The notes beneath the pieces were generated by a model that was not told the DNA's origin, ran no database searches, and saw only the letters and a program-made list of their open reading frames with translations. From Doryteuthis pealeii (Eukaryota > Mollusca > Cephalopoda > Myopsida > Loliginidae), in NCBI GenBank assembly GCA_023376005.1, contig CM042181.1, forward strand, positions 18,105,228 through 18,169,227: a stretch of DNA of 64,000 bases. Reading direction: 5' to 3'. Each line of letters begins with the position of its first letter. Position 1 is the stretch's first letter. Of this stretch, positions 21,640 through 32,635 are shown one piece after another. The translations under genes were made by a program, and so were the position numbers.

Positions 21640-22620
21640 AATGTAAATACAAAGGGAAAGCACATGTACCTTTAACCTATTTTATTTACATACAAACTCA
21701 ACGAGTTTCAACGACAGTCAATAAAACAAGTACTTAGGGGCAGTATTTACAATTCAGAATATCTCCCTCGTTGAGGGGGGTGTCAGGTCGAGTCTTCAGT
21801 TATTACTCCCTCACTGAGGGGGAAGTTCTTTCAGCCACAAAGTCTGAGATGAGCGCTCGTTTCTACGAGGCTTCCTGGTTGGTGCCAAACCGTAAAAGAG
21901 GGTTTTTCACTCGACCTGACAGGGGACGTTACCTTTACTACTTCCTGTCCCTAAAGGCACAGGAGAGTTCTAGTCCCTACATAGATAAATAACGAAAGAA
22001 TATAAAATAAAGGCTACTAATGCAGAATAGCGCGCAAGTATGCTGATTTACGTCGCGAATGTTGAACAGACAGGTGCTAGAAACCGAAAACATGAACACA
22101 ACATGAAATTTCAAGCAACATGTATCGGTTAAACTTGTATCATACACGAACGTAGCAGTAATCTCTGGAATGCTAGATGGATAAAGCAGGGAGCGAAGCA
22201 ACACGTCTTGACAGTTTAACAACTTTATTTAGACTCCCCTAGTGAGCGTTCCACTCGCTAGGGGAAACCTAACTACAACAAGTAAAGGGGCATAACCCTT
22301 ATTTAGTTCTCATCAGTAATTGCTTACTGATGTTACAAAACTTGCAAATCGTCCTCAAAATTAAAACGGAAAGTTTGTTGGTGGTCCCCCATGACAGTTT
22401 AACTACAGTCTATGAATTAACTTTTTCGCGAATTAGGTTATGGTTTAGGGGTTTGGGGATTAAGGTTGTTTAAAACTTTCCGTTTTAATTTTGACGACGA
22501 TTTGCAAGTTTAACCCATGTATCAATACATTTACACAAACAAGAAATTACGCTTGAAATACTTGCGAGTTGCAAACGATAATATTGTCTGCGGGAAATGC
22601 TAATTATATAAATATAACGA
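21640..22620. other. Intron sequence, no gene seen
   Basis: Non-coding. Holds a GC-richer block (21760-21960), where CGAGTCTTCAG and ACTCGACCTGAC lie near each other, a small hairpin with CCCCTAGTGAG/CTCGCTAGGGG at 22236-22265, and TTTGGGGATTAAGG near 22455. Confidence 0.5.
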
Positions 22621-22840
22621 ATTCAATTCCACTTAACTGAGTCCTTGTAAAGTGGGTAAGTTATCGTACCTACGACGTCCCTTTCTCTACCTTTGCCACT
22701 CTCTGTTGAATATGGGGAGCGTCGTGATTCACGTCCGACAGTTGTAAAAAGTAAGATTGATCCTGCCACAATATTTTCCTTGCTCTAACGTTTGATATAA
22801 TTTGGAGGTTGTAAGATTGTGTTGCGCCAGAGTAACTTAC

Positions 22841-22980
22841 CAGTTGAAGAATCTTTGCACCATCGCCGGTCCCATGCCTTCGAGTTGCTGGGCTCCAAAA
22901 GGGGCGACATTTGCTTTGATCCCACCAGTACCAAGTGCTACTAAAGCGAGGCCAGCTATGAAAAATCCTCGGCGAGCTGT
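22841..22980 (-). CDS. SLC15A4-like: SLC15/POT transporter exon 3 (inverted block)
   Basis: Minus strand: acceptor AATTTCAG|ACAGCTCG at 22980, donor TTCAACTG|GTAAGT at 22841, 140 nt, phase 0 in, phase 2 out. Encodes TARRGFFIAGLALVALGTGG, then IKANVAPFGAQQLEG and MVQRFFNW. GTGGIKANVAPFGAQQ is the first PTR2 signature. Phase 0 entry does not fit exon 2's phase 1 exit, and family alignment expects about 20-40 more residues before it, so one short exon between 22981 and 28214 is missing or unrecognised. A longer open frame overlapping this exon is in the wrong frame. Confidence 0.94.
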
Positions 22981-23429
22981 CTGAAATTATGAACATAATT
23001 AGAAGCTTAATGGTTCGTTTTAACTAGGTACCACCAATTTTCCCTGTGAAATTTAGCCCTTCCTATCTTTAACACAATGAAACGTGCATAAAGGTTAATA
23101 TTATCTTGATTTTTTTTGCCCATTCGAAAGAAGAAACATTAAAAAAAAAATCATGATGATTTAAAATTTTCAGCTTATTGTTATATACACAAATATAGAT
23201 CTATCCCAATTCACTAATTCAGCAATTCAATTCCCACACACACCGCAATAAAGAGATACACTCGCCAACAAAATAGAATATAAGTTGCTGACGGAAGTTA
23301 ACTCAAAGGTAGTCTAAAACGAAATGACCAAAATAACATGGTTACGTTAGGCTCCAGCAGAACTTCTGGCTGAAAAACAAGAATTCCTAAACAATAAAGA
23401 AAATAAATTTGTAAATAAAATTCGCATTT

Positions 23430-23800
23430 TCATCCAATCCAAACGATTCGCGGGTAAAATGAAAAAGATCTCAGTTGATCCGAGTTTGGGTCCCGACAAC
23501 CTATATAAAGTCGGCTTTGAAAAGCTGACAAGCCAGAGATACCCGAGGCAGCCGAATGGTCCACATCACAAGGGAAGCCGGCGGCACGAAACTCTACACC
23601 CCAAGTCGGCCGACCTATACCTCTCACTTACCCCCTAACCTCACGACCCTTACTGCCGACCAACACTTAACAACATCCTACAACAAGGGAAGCCGGCGGC
23701 ACGAAACTCTACCCGACCTATACCTCTCACTTACCCCCTAACCCACGACCCTTACTGCCGACCAACTCAACCCTACAATCCTACAATAACAAGAGTACAT
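23430..23800. repeat. Local duplication, no gene
   Basis: CAAGGGAAGCCGGCGGCACG followed by AAACTCTACACC or AAACTCTACCCG occurs at about 23570 and 23684 with similar C-rich flanks (CTCACTTACCCCCTAACC), period about 114. The flanks 22990-23430 and 23800-24130 show no gene. Confidence 0.6.
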
Positions 23801-24494
23801 CAACTATGATACACGATACCAACCCGCTATCGGCTACTAAAACACAAGACGCTGCCCACCTAACCAACACCTAACCACTATCACTGGTTCATCTGCCCAC
23901 ACCGCCACCAACACTACAACTGATTCGGCCACCGGACATTTCACTGACTTTATTATTCAAGACACAACTATCACCAAAATCTCCTTTTTAAATTCACTTC
24001 TAGCTTTTCCTCGCTTTTCCTGTTCCTTTTTCCAATACAATTGTTGAAACTTAAAATCTGTGTTTGTTTTTTCCTCGTCACCATACGCTTCATACTAACC
24101 CTGTTTATAACATCTTAATCATTACGTAAACATTATTGAGACATCTTTTACATCCGACAAAACTGAACGAAAATCACTTTGGGAGTGTGGCCTGCAAACT
24201 CGTAGCTTTCACAGCAGGGTGTGACTTCAGCCTGACCATAAGTATTAAGAAAACCAAGACGATGGGACAGGGAACCGAAAATCCTCCTCCCACCACAATC
24301 AACAACTACACCCTGGAAACCGTAAAAACCTTCACCTACCTTGACCATCACCGACAATCTGTCACTTAATGCTGAACTCAGTTGCCGGATCGGAAAATCT
24401 GTCTCAACTTTTGGGAAGCTCACAGCGAGAGTGTAGAACAACAGCAGGCTCACTATCCATACAAAGGTACAGTGTATAGGGCATGTGTTATCAG

Positions 24495-24910
24495 TGTAGC
24501 GTTAGTTTCGTATTTGCCTGGGAGAGTTGTCTGCCCGTTTAGTTTGCTGGTGCCCGCTAGGGGGCCGTTTTATATTTAAGCGGCTGGTTCAAACGCTTCT
24601 CTCTCTTTTGCCTGTTCCTCAACCTACGAGACGCATGGGGTTGACACGGTCTACCCCTTCTCGTTGGGGCTTTTGGACCCCTTACATTACTGTAAGTTAT
24701 ACACAACATGGACTATCCCTAGTCTCATGTCTGTACCTTTATGTATATCTTGTACCATTCATGAATGTGTATTTATCTTTCTACATGTAACTTTGTTTTA
24801 CCTATGTATTATGTATCTTGTTATATCCATGTGCTTTATTAAATGTTTCGTCCTTCAACCTTTGTCGGAGTCTTGTATTCAAGTATATATAACTTTGAAC
24901 CTTTCTTACA
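24495..24910 (+). mobile_element. Solo LTR, copy 3, inside the LINE
   Basis: 416 bp, TGTAGCGTTAG...TTCTTACA, with target duplication TCAG at 24491-24494 and 24911-24914. The LINE codons for ...CVIS|TLLY... are split precisely here. Confidence 0.85.
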
Positions 24911-25195
24911 TCAGCACCCTCTTGTATGTAAGCGAAACCTGGACCCTGTACTCCCACCAAGAGCTGCGGCAAGATACTTCTATCTTTGATGTAACTTTGT
25001 TTTACCTATGTATTATGTATCTTGTTATATCCATGTGCTTTATTAAATGTTTCGTCCTTCAACCTTTGTCGGAGTCTTGTATTCAAGTATATATAACTTT
25101 GAACCTTTCTTACATCAGCACCCTCTTGTATGTAAGCGAAACCTGGACCCTGTACTCCCACCAAGAGCTGCGGCAAGATACTTCTATCTTTGATG
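24786..25195 (+). repeat. Tandem 205-bp duplication across LTR end and LINE
   Basis: 24786-24990 and 24991-25195 appear identical. Each contains the last 125 bp of the LTR plus the first 80 bp of the LINE downstream half, so the duplication is younger than the LTR insertion. Confidence 0.92.
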
Positions 25196-25584
25196 CCTTA
25201 GACGTATACTGGGCATCACTTGGAGGCACAGGATCACTAACACAGCAATTCCTGAGAGCTCAATTTCACAGCCTGTGTTCTCTACTGAGACTGCGTCGTT
25301 TCCGATAGCTGGGACATGTCCGCCGGATGGATAATAGACGAATCCCATAATTCCACTTAACTGAGTCCTTGTAATAAAATACTAACAAGATAATTGTTTT
25401 ACTTAATCGTTAATTCAATATCACTTAACTGTGGTCCAGTTAAGGTGAAGATTCTTCAGCAATTTGGAAGTGACGTCATTCCAGCAGCAAATTAACAATA
25501 AGATAAAATTCAAGTTAACTTATGTCACTGGGAAAATTTTTCACTCAGTGATGAATATTAAGCGATTTGGATAATACGTCTGTC

Positions 25585-25810
25585 TGGCGGTTTTAGCTCA
25601 GTTGACTAGACCGTGGAGCTTTCGTCTGGTAAGAGATAGATTGGTCGCCCCCAGGATGCTAGCAAGAATTAACTCAGGTGCTTTGGCATTGCCCCTTCCA
25701 GCTGAGGAAATTTGGCTCAGGTTCTCCGTAGCGGACTGTTCATGTCTGAAGTCACCCAGAACAATACCATGAAGCCAAGAGGTCCAGAAGAAAGCGACGG
25801 TAACTAAGTA
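25585..25810 (+). mobile_element. tRNA-derived SINE
   Basis: GGCGGTTTTAGCTCAGTTGA gives a clear A-box; a degenerate B-box region (GATAGATTGGTCGCC) follows about 40 nt on, then a body with TCACCCAGAACAATACC. 25351-25584 shows no gene. Confidence 0.65.
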
Positions 25811-25959
25811 CCGTCACATCATCATCTGAAGGAACAGTCTTCCCATGCAACATCTGTGGTGGAAGCTGCTTTTTAAATATTGGACTTCACAGTCACAGAA
25901 GGCGCTATAATTTCAGGGGCACAAGTATTATATAGTCTTCCGAGACTGCAATGCCAATA

Positions 25960-26129
25960 TGATATACATTCTCCAGCGTATTAAAATCAATCCTATAAAT
26001 GATTTTATATAGAAACCAATCAAATATAATCAAAATGAGTATAATCTTTTCATATGTGTTCTTATATAATTTCGTTAGTCTTTCTAATTTATTACATTAA
26101 AACCGGCGAAAGGGACATATTTTTGCTAG
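25960..26129 (+). mobile_element. Helitron 3' end fragment
   Basis: Matches the last 180 bp of the Helitron at 6127-7145 and ends TTTTTGCTAG (CTAG 26126-26129) before TATATA. 5' truncated. Confidence 0.65.
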
Positions 26130-26574
26130 TATATATTTTGTACTTACTAAATTTACATCATAACGAAATCCATCCGAATCGTATCCGAACCAATGTGTGT
26201 AGTTCTTATATACTTTTATTAGTCTTTCTAATTTAATATATTTCATTTCATTAAAGGGGCCGGGTTAGCTCAGTCGGTAGAGCGTTTGGCTAGAAACCAC
26301 AAGGTTCCTAGTTTGATACCGGTCCTCGCCAACTCAGCGTATGAGTAGCACAGGGATCTGTGCGGTAAAGTAAGGAGCTGATGGTAAATGTGGCGCTCCA
26401 CCTCAGATGCTAAAATAATCTCCTTGGTCTAGCGCTATTGAAAAAGGGATAGACTCCCTTGCTGACTGGCTGATACCGACTTTAGGCCGCCCCGACGACT
26501 TTACTTTTTCTTTTTTTTTCATTTCATTAAATCTTAAATACTTACACCCGGCGGAAGGCGCATATACTTGCTAG
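26130..26574 (+). mobile_element. Helitron 3' end interrupted by a SINE
   Basis: TCTAATTTAATATATTTCAT is followed by a SINE and then resumes as ATCTTAAATACTTACACCCG, ending CTTGCTAG at 26574. The block CGAAATCCATCCGAATCGTA upstream (26163) recurs downstream (26614). Confidence 0.6.
26256..26516 (+). mobile_element. tRNA-derived SINE with 15-bp target duplication
   Basis: Starts GGGGCCGGGTTAGCTCAGTC (A-box) with B-box-like GGTTCCTAGTTTGATACCG, body with CAGGGATCTGTGCGGTAAAG and GGAGCTGATGG, and a T-rich tail. It is flanked by TTTCATTTCATTAAA at 26241-26255 and 26517-26531, a target duplication of the kind made by LINE machinery. The same body is amplified at 42421-43020. Confidence 0.88.
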
Positions 26575-26701
26575 TATACATACTGCTTTGTGCTTACCAA
26601 ATTCAGGTCATAACGAAATCCATCCGAATCGTATCCGAACCAACGTGTGTAGTCAACTGCCGCAGCAGGCAATAAAAATGCACCTGGAAAATAATTTAGA
26701 A

Positions 26702-26930
26702 TCTTATTATAATAGAGTCTGTGTGTTTATCTGTGTAATAAACAGGGTTAGTATGGAAAAGAATATAGAATCTTATTATAATGGAGTCTGTGTGTTTGTC
26801 TGTGTAATAAACAGGGTTAGTATGGAAAAGAATATAGAATCTTATTATAATGGAGTCTGTGTGTTTATCTGTGTAATAAACAGGGTTAGTATGGAAAAGA
26901 ATATAGAATCTTATTATAATGGCAATTATG
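26702..26930 (+). repeat. Tandem array of Helitron 5' ends, 69-bp unit
   Basis: The start TCTTATTATAATGGAGTCTG recurs at 26771, 26840 and 26909 (first copy at 26702 reads AATAGAG). Each full unit runs through AAACAGGGTTAGTATGG. It is the terminal 69 bp of a Helitron-like 5' end repeated head to tail. Confidence 0.85.
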
Positions 26931-26954
26931 GTTTGGTTTGGGTTTGGTTATCAT

Positions 26955-27405
26955 CCTACGCATTCGCTAGCAAGGACCAAGTACCCAACACGGACATGCT
27001 GGAACGAGCAAACATGAACAGCATGTTCGCCACCATCTGTGAGAGGCGCCTGTACTGGCTTGGACATGTCAGGAGGATGGACAAAGTCCGCATCCCCAAA
27101 GACCTACTGTATGGCGAATTAGTAGAAGGCACCCGACCGGTAGGGAACCCACGCCTTCGCTTTAAAAAACGCCTGCAAGAAGGACATGAAGACATGCCAC
27201 ATCAACACCAACACATGGGAGGCTTGTGCAGAAAACAGAGCGACCTGGCGCCTCCCTGTCAGACAAGAGACGAAAATGAGTGAAAAAGAGAGGAAAGAAG
27301 CCGCCACAGAAAAGAGAGCCAAAAGGAAGGGGAGACAACAGCAACTCCAGCAAGCATCACTGTTTGTTTGCAGTCACTGTACCAGAGATTGCCAATCAAA
27401 AGACT
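26955..27405 (+). pseudogene. LINE C-terminal fragment
   Basis: Encodes TDMLERANMNSMFATICERR, LYWLGHVRRMDKVRIPKDLL and YGELVEGTRPVGNPRLRFK; after a frameshift near 27180 the frame continues with MKTCHINTNTWEACAENRAT and ends FVCSHCTRDCQSK, a Cys-rich tail (C-x2-C). This is the standard end of a LINE RT protein. The region upstream reads into the Helitron-end array. Confidence 0.85.
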
Positions 27406-27424
27406 ACGATGACGTAGTGTCCAT

Positions 27425-28195
27425 TTTTGTGGTTATGGTACCATTTCCACTCTCAAGTATCTGAATATACCCATGAGCTTTATGAGACCTCTAACTTTAT
27501 TGAAACTGGTATTTATTGAAACTGGTATATATATGGCTTGACATGACCTGCCGATTAATCGAAGAGGGCTTCTCCAACCGCGATTCCCTCCTTAAGCATC
27601 ACAGGTCGCCACTCATGGCTTTACAGACCTCTAACTTTATTGAAACTGGTATATATATGGCTTGACATGACCTGCCGATTGATTGGAGAGGGCCTCTCCA
27701 ACCGAGTGTCTAGCCCAAGTAATGACCAAAGTGGAGTGTTGCATATCATGGACTGCTCTGCTACCAAGATTCCCTCCTTAAGCATCACAGGTCGCCACTC
27801 ATGGCCAACAGGTGGTCCATTATGGTGGGGTTTTACTCTTCTGTAGAGATACAGTCGGCCTGTTCTACACTCCCAGCAGACAGGGCGTGGCTTTTTGCGG
27901 TTATGGTACCATTTCCACTTTTTTGGTTATGGTACCATTTCCACTCTCAAGTATCTGAATATACCCATGAGCTTTATCAGACCTCTAACTTTATTGAAAC
28001 TGGTATATATATGGCTTGACATGACCTGCCGATTAATCGAAGAGGGCTTCTCCAACCGCGATTCCCTCCTTAAGCATCACAGGTCGCCACTCATGGCATA
28101 CAGGTGGTCCATTTGGGTGGGGTTTTACTCCTCTGTAGAGATACAGTCGCCCTGTCATACACTCCCAGCAGACAGGGCGTGGCCTTGTGGGATGT
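27425..28195 (+). repeat. Two or three copies of a dispersed repeat
   Basis: GGTTATGGTACCATTTCCAC, GAAACTGGTATATATATGGC and GACATGACCTGCCGATTAAT recur at about 27430-27610, 27620-27890 and 27898-28190. The units resemble the distal half of the repeat at 1975-2590. The array ends 20 bp from the exon 2 donor. Confidence 0.75.
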
Positions 28196-28214
28196 CGGAA
28201 AAATAAATACTCAC

Positions 28215-28313
28215 CACAAATATAAATTAAACCGGCTCCATAAATTGCGTTGTATTTGCCGGATACTGTATCCGCGATGTAACCTCCAAAAACTGGAACA
28301 AGGTAGCAAGTAC
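28215..28313 (-). CDS. SLC15A4-like: SLC15/POT transporter exon 2 (inverted block)
   Basis: Minus strand: acceptor TTTTTTTTAG|GTACTTGC at 28313, donor ATTTGTG|GTGAGT at 28215, 99 nt, phase 1 in, phase 1 out. Encodes TCYLVPVFGGYIADTVSGKY and NAIYGAGLIYICG, helices 2 and 3 with the 'GG.iAD...Gk' loop of POT transporters. The entry phase matches exon 1 at 5804, which is on the other strand. Confidence 0.92.
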
Positions 28314-28389
28314 CTAAAAAAAAAAAAAGAATTAAAAGATAAATAAAGTAAAATGCTAAAACATCAGTTAAAATTTTATGTGTTCTTAA

Positions 28390-30176
28390 TAACAATTAAG
28401 TTCATTTCAGATAATGCGCACGCACAATTTTATTCTAGGAATTTGGCCAACTAAAGTTAATACGTGTCGATAAGAATGAAATGTATTTTTATTCATTCAA
28501 TTGTTTAAGAAAATCTCATAAGAAAAACTATACAAGCAAATTTGTTAAGGGAGATAATGCGCACGCACAATTTTATTCTAGGAATTTGGCCAACTAAAGT
28601 TAATACGTGTCGATAAGAGTGAAATGTATTTTTATTCATTCAATTGTTTAAGAAAATCTCATAAGAAAAACTATACAAGCAAATTTGTTAAGGGGATAAT
28701 GCGCACGCACAATTTTATTCTAGGAGTTTGGCCAACTAAAGTTAATACGTGTCGATAAGAGTGAAATGTATTTTTATTCATTCAATTGTTTAAGAAAATC
28801 TCATAAGAAAAACTATACAAGCAAATTTGTTAAGGAAGATAATGCGCATGCACAATTTTATTCTAGGAATTTGGCCAACTAAAGTTAATACGTGTCGATA
28901 AGAATGAAATGTATTTTTATTCATTCAATTGTTTAAGAAAATCTCATAAGAAAAACTATACAAGCAAATTTGTTAAGGGAGATAATGCGCATGCACAATT
29001 TTATTCTAGGAATTTGGCCAACTAAAGTTAATACGTGTCGATAAGAATGAAATGTATTTTTATTCATTCAATTGTTTAAGAAAATCTTATAAGAAAAACT
29101 ATACAAGCAAATTGTTAAGGAAGATAATGCGCACGCACAATTTTATTCTAGGAATTTGGCCAACTAAAGTTAATACGTGTCGATAAGAGTGAAATGTATT
29201 TTTATTCATTCAATTGTTTAAGAAAAACTCATAAGAAAAACTATACAAGCAAATTTGTTAAGGGAGATAATGTGCACGCACAATTTTATTCTAGGAATTT
29301 GGCCAACTAAAGTTAATACGTGTCGATAAGAGTGAAATGTATTTTTATTCATTCAATTGTTTAAGAAAATCTCATAAGAAAAACTATACAAGCAAATTTG
29401 TTAAGGGAGATAATGCGCACGCACAATTTTATTCTAGGAATTTGGCCAACTAAAGTTAATACGTGTCGATAAGAGTGAAATGTATTTTTATTCATTCAAT
29501 TGTTTAAGAAAATCTCATAAGAAAAACTATACAAGCAAATTTGTTAAGGAAGATAATGCGCATGCACAATTTTATTCTAGGAATTTGGCCAACTAAAGTT
29601 AATACGTGTCGATAAGAATGAAATGTATTTTTATTCATTCAATTGTTTAAGAAAATCTCATAAGAAAAACTATACAAGCAAATTTGTTAAGGAAGATAAT
29701 GCGCATGCACAATTTTATTCTAGGAATTTGGCCAACTAAAGTTAATACGTGTCGATAAGAATGAAATGTATTTTTATTCATTCAATTGTTTAAGAAAATC
29801 TCATAAGAAAAACTATACAAGCAAATTTGTTAGGGAGATAATGCGCACGCACAATTTTATTCTAGGAATTTGGCCAACTAAAGTTCATACGTGTCGATAA
29901 GAGTGAAATGTATTTTTATTCATTCAATTGTTTAAGAAAATCTCATAAGAAAAACTATACAAGGAAATTTATTAAGGGAGATAATGCGCACGCACAATTT
30001 TATGCTTGGAATTTGGCCAACTAAAGTTCATACGTGTCGATAAGAATGAAATGTATTTTTATTCATTCAATTGTTTAAGAAAATCTCATAAGAAAAACTA
30101 TACAAGCAAATTTGTTTAGGGAGATAATGCGCACGCACAATTTTATGCTAGGAATTTGGCCAACTAAAGTTCATAA
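28390..30176. repeat. Minisatellite, 143-bp unit, about 12.5 copies
   Basis: Unit starts ATAATGCGCACGCACAATTT and includes GGCCAACTAAAGTTAATACG and AGAAAATCTCATAAG. Units differ at a few sites (GCACGC/GCATGC, AGAATG/AGAGTG). It begins about 75-95 bp upstream of the exon 2 acceptor, in intron 1 of the gene. A lone inverted piece of the unit edge (TGCGTGCGCATTATCTGAAA) is at 32448. Confidence 0.96.
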
Positions 30177-30960
30177 TTACCAAACTCATTTCCTCCCGAA
30201 AAACATTATTTTAAGTTATTAATGATTTCTGATTTTTTTATAGCACTGTATCATTGTGTCGGAGTTTTGAGATATAAGGCGTGTGGTAGAGGGTCACTTC
30301 TACTTATGGACTCGCCGATAAGCACGTGACCACTACGGTCCAATCACTGGCAGTGCTGCTGCTGCTGTTGTATTTATACTGGCCTGATTCTAAATCTTAG
30401 CTCATTGCTACTTGGATCTTCTTGGGCGTCGGACCTAAAGGACACTATACCACAGGACTTATTGACTTACCAAATACTATACTTATTGACTTACTTACTT
30501 TTACTTTAAGTTCTTTTACAACTGGCCAAGGATGGCGGCTAGATACTTAACACATTGACAAAAATATGTATTATTTTTTTACATATATTGAACATTATTT
30601 GCACCAAAAAGATAGTTTGGTTTTTGCTCAGAACCGAAGCTACAGCACATTTCTGTTTTAAGTGTTTCCGTTCAGCCATTAAATAAGGACTATATGGAGC
30701 AGAATATTTGTCAGCGTGCAATAGAAATCATCAGGATAATGTGTTGCGTAGCGTCTTCTTCACTACTCTGAATCGTATACGTTGCTGGTATACTGCGGGT
30801 ATCTGACCCTTAGTCGATATATGTAGTGGTCGCTTAATGAAATCTACAACACATGGTATAGTAGGAATTTTGACTTCATTTCTTCTTGGCTGTACGTGGT
30901 GGGCGGCGAGCTTGACAATGAAATGACCGAGGGTTGACAATGACTTCTACTGCTGCTGGG
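30177..30960. other. Non-coding; holds one member of a dispersed repeat
   Basis: AGTGTTTCCGTTCAGCCATT at 30660 recurs at 32478, and the adjacent block with GGTTTTTGCTCAGAACC (30621) occurs inverted near 33132-33150. CTGCTGCTGCTG near 30355. No gene seen. Confidence 0.5.
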
Positions 30961-31240
30961 ATGGTGAGGTAGAGGGGGCTGGTGACGTCTCACCGCCCTT
31001 GGCCGCGGCGGTGCGTGACCGCGGCGGTCACTCCGTTCTCCGTTCGCTGTCTCTCTGGGGTCTTTTCACTACTGACTGTCCCGTCGGGTCGAACCGTTTT
31101 GCCTTTTGTATATCTCAAACGCCTACACGCCTCCCTTGTTCGCGTTTTATCAGCGATCAAATCTATTTCCGGCATCTTAACCCCTTTGTCATTTTTGTTG
31201 TCTTTTCTTTGCTTTGTTTAATCTAACCGGAAATTCCTAT
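30960..31240. other. GC-rich island in AT-rich DNA
   Basis: Contains CCGCCCTTGGCCGCGGCGGT and further CG dinucleotides, unlike its surroundings. Short overlapping frames on both strands resemble nothing I know. It could be a retroelement 5' end or a regulatory region; undecided. Confidence 0.35.
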
Positions 31241-31394
31241 TTCCGTTTGTACAATATCCAACATATGTTGGTGGATGGATATATTTGAAATGATATAGAA
31301 ACAATACATTTCTTTTGTATCAATCATATTGCCCGCAAAATTCTTAATTTTAAACTTTTTAAAATAAGAATAAAAACTTTCACTTAAATTAGTT

Positions 31395-31765
31395 TTTTAT
31401 TTTCATTCTTTTAATGATAACAGCATTATCATTTTAAAATATTTCTTTAATTCTGATAATTTGATAATTGATTTATTTTCATTCTTTTAATGATAACAGC
31501 ATTATCATTTTAAAATATTTCTTTAATTCTGGTAATTTGATAATTGATTTATTTAATTCTGATAATTTGATAATTGATTTATTTTCATTCTTTTAATGAT
31601 AACAGCATTATCATTTTAAAATATTTCTTTAATTCTGATAATTTGATAATTGATTTCTTTAATTCTGATAATTTGATAATTGATTTATTTTCATTCTTTT
31701 AATGATAACAGCATTATCATTTTAAAATATTTCTTTAATTCTGATAATTTGATAATTGATTGGAA
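31395..31765. repeat. AT-rich tandem repeat, four irregular units
   Basis: Block TTTTCATTCTTTTAATGATA plus ACAGCATTATCATTTTAAAA begins at about 31399, 31478, 31582 and 31687, separated by variable numbers of CTGATAATTTGATAATTGAT subunits. TAATGATAACAGCATTATCATTT is itself a small inverted repeat. Confidence 0.85.
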
Positions 31766-31829
31766 TGAATTAATTGAGATTGATAAGAATAAAACAAATC
31801 CATGTTCAATTTTGCTTTGATTTGTTTTA

Positions 31830-32406
31830 CGGCATATCAACCTCAGTGGGTCATTTAATGCCGATAAAGTTTTGAAATAAATCAATTCTTAATGGATAAT
31901 ACAATTTTTTTATAAAATACATTTTTCTATTTAACCCATAGATGGGACCCTAACAGGTACTACCACTCCGGGTCAGAGTGGACCAGGGAGCAATGGTGAT
32001 GAATGGGGTGCTCCACATGCCCCAAAACCCCAAAACTGGAACCTCAATATCAGATAGAGTTTAACGTCATTCCCAGGACATGTAGGCCCGCAGCCACCGC
32101 CTTCTAGCACCCATATGATAAAAAGGGGTTGGGGCTTGCCATAAGGGCAATAGGGTTGGGAAAATCATATAGGTGCTAGGGCTTGACGTGACCAACCGAT
32201 TGATCGGAGGGGGCCTCTCCGACCACCCGTCTAGCCCAAGATAGGGCCAAAGTGGAGAATTGCATGTCATGAATTGCTCATCCACCTGGGCTCTATCCTT
32301 AAGCATCACGGGTCACCACCCACGGCCAACAGGTGGCTCCATTGGGGGAGTCTTACCCCTCTGCAGAGGTGCAGTCGGTGCATTCTAACGCCCCAGCCGA
32401 CAGGGC
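31830..32406 (+). repeat. Dispersed repeat family, copy 2
   Basis: Colinear with 1975-2590 in the same orientation, about 90% alike by eye, from CGGCATATCAACCTCAGTGG to CCCAGCCGACAGGGC. Confidence 0.8.
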
Positions 32407-32635
32407 GGAATTTTCACCTTTAGCTGTCAAAATTCCTAACATAAAATTGTGCGTGCGCATTATCTGAAATTAACTTAAGTGTTTCCGTTCAGCCATTAAA
32501 TAAGGTCTATATGGAGCAAAATAACTGTCAGAGTACGATAGATATGATCAGGATTATGTTGGTAGTTGGATATATTTGAAATAATATAGAAACAATATAT
32601 GAACGGAAACACTCAAATCATCACCATCATCATCA

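Larger units (their letters stand above)
24140..25350 (+). pseudogene. LINE reverse transcriptase fragment split by a solo LTR
   Basis: Before the LTR: SLTISIKKTKTMGQGTENPP, TINNYTLETVKTFTYLD and, in a shifted frame, RIGKSVSTFGKLTA. After it: STLLYVSETWTLYSHQELRQ, FLRAQFHSLCSLLRLRRFR and, past a stop, LGHVRRMDNRRIP. These are the end of the RT palm, thumb and the 'LGHVrRMd..RiPk' C-terminal block of a common LINE type. Frameshifts, the LTR at 24495-24910 and a 205-bp duplication break it. A related C-terminal piece lies at 26955-27405. Confidence 0.82.

Noticed and set aside
22670..22996. 108-codon minus-strand frame over exon 3
   Set aside because: Wrong frame; the POT signature lies in another frame bounded by splice sites.
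22621..25375. 26-bp repeat AATTCCACTTAACTGAGTCC... at both 22621 and 25346 as a target duplication of a 2.7-kb insertion
   Set aside because: The interval contains SLC15 exon 3 and several independent repeats, so it is not one mobile element; more likely a copied intron scrap.
25457..25545. Missing SLC15 exon between exons 2 and 3 (minus strand hydrophobic stretch)
   Set aside because: Some hydrophobic residues, but no donor GT and a poor acceptor; phase cannot be made to fit.
26258..26330. Functional tRNA gene
   Set aside because: A- and B-boxes are present but the acceptor stem does not close, and the unit continues as a SINE with a 15-bp target duplication.
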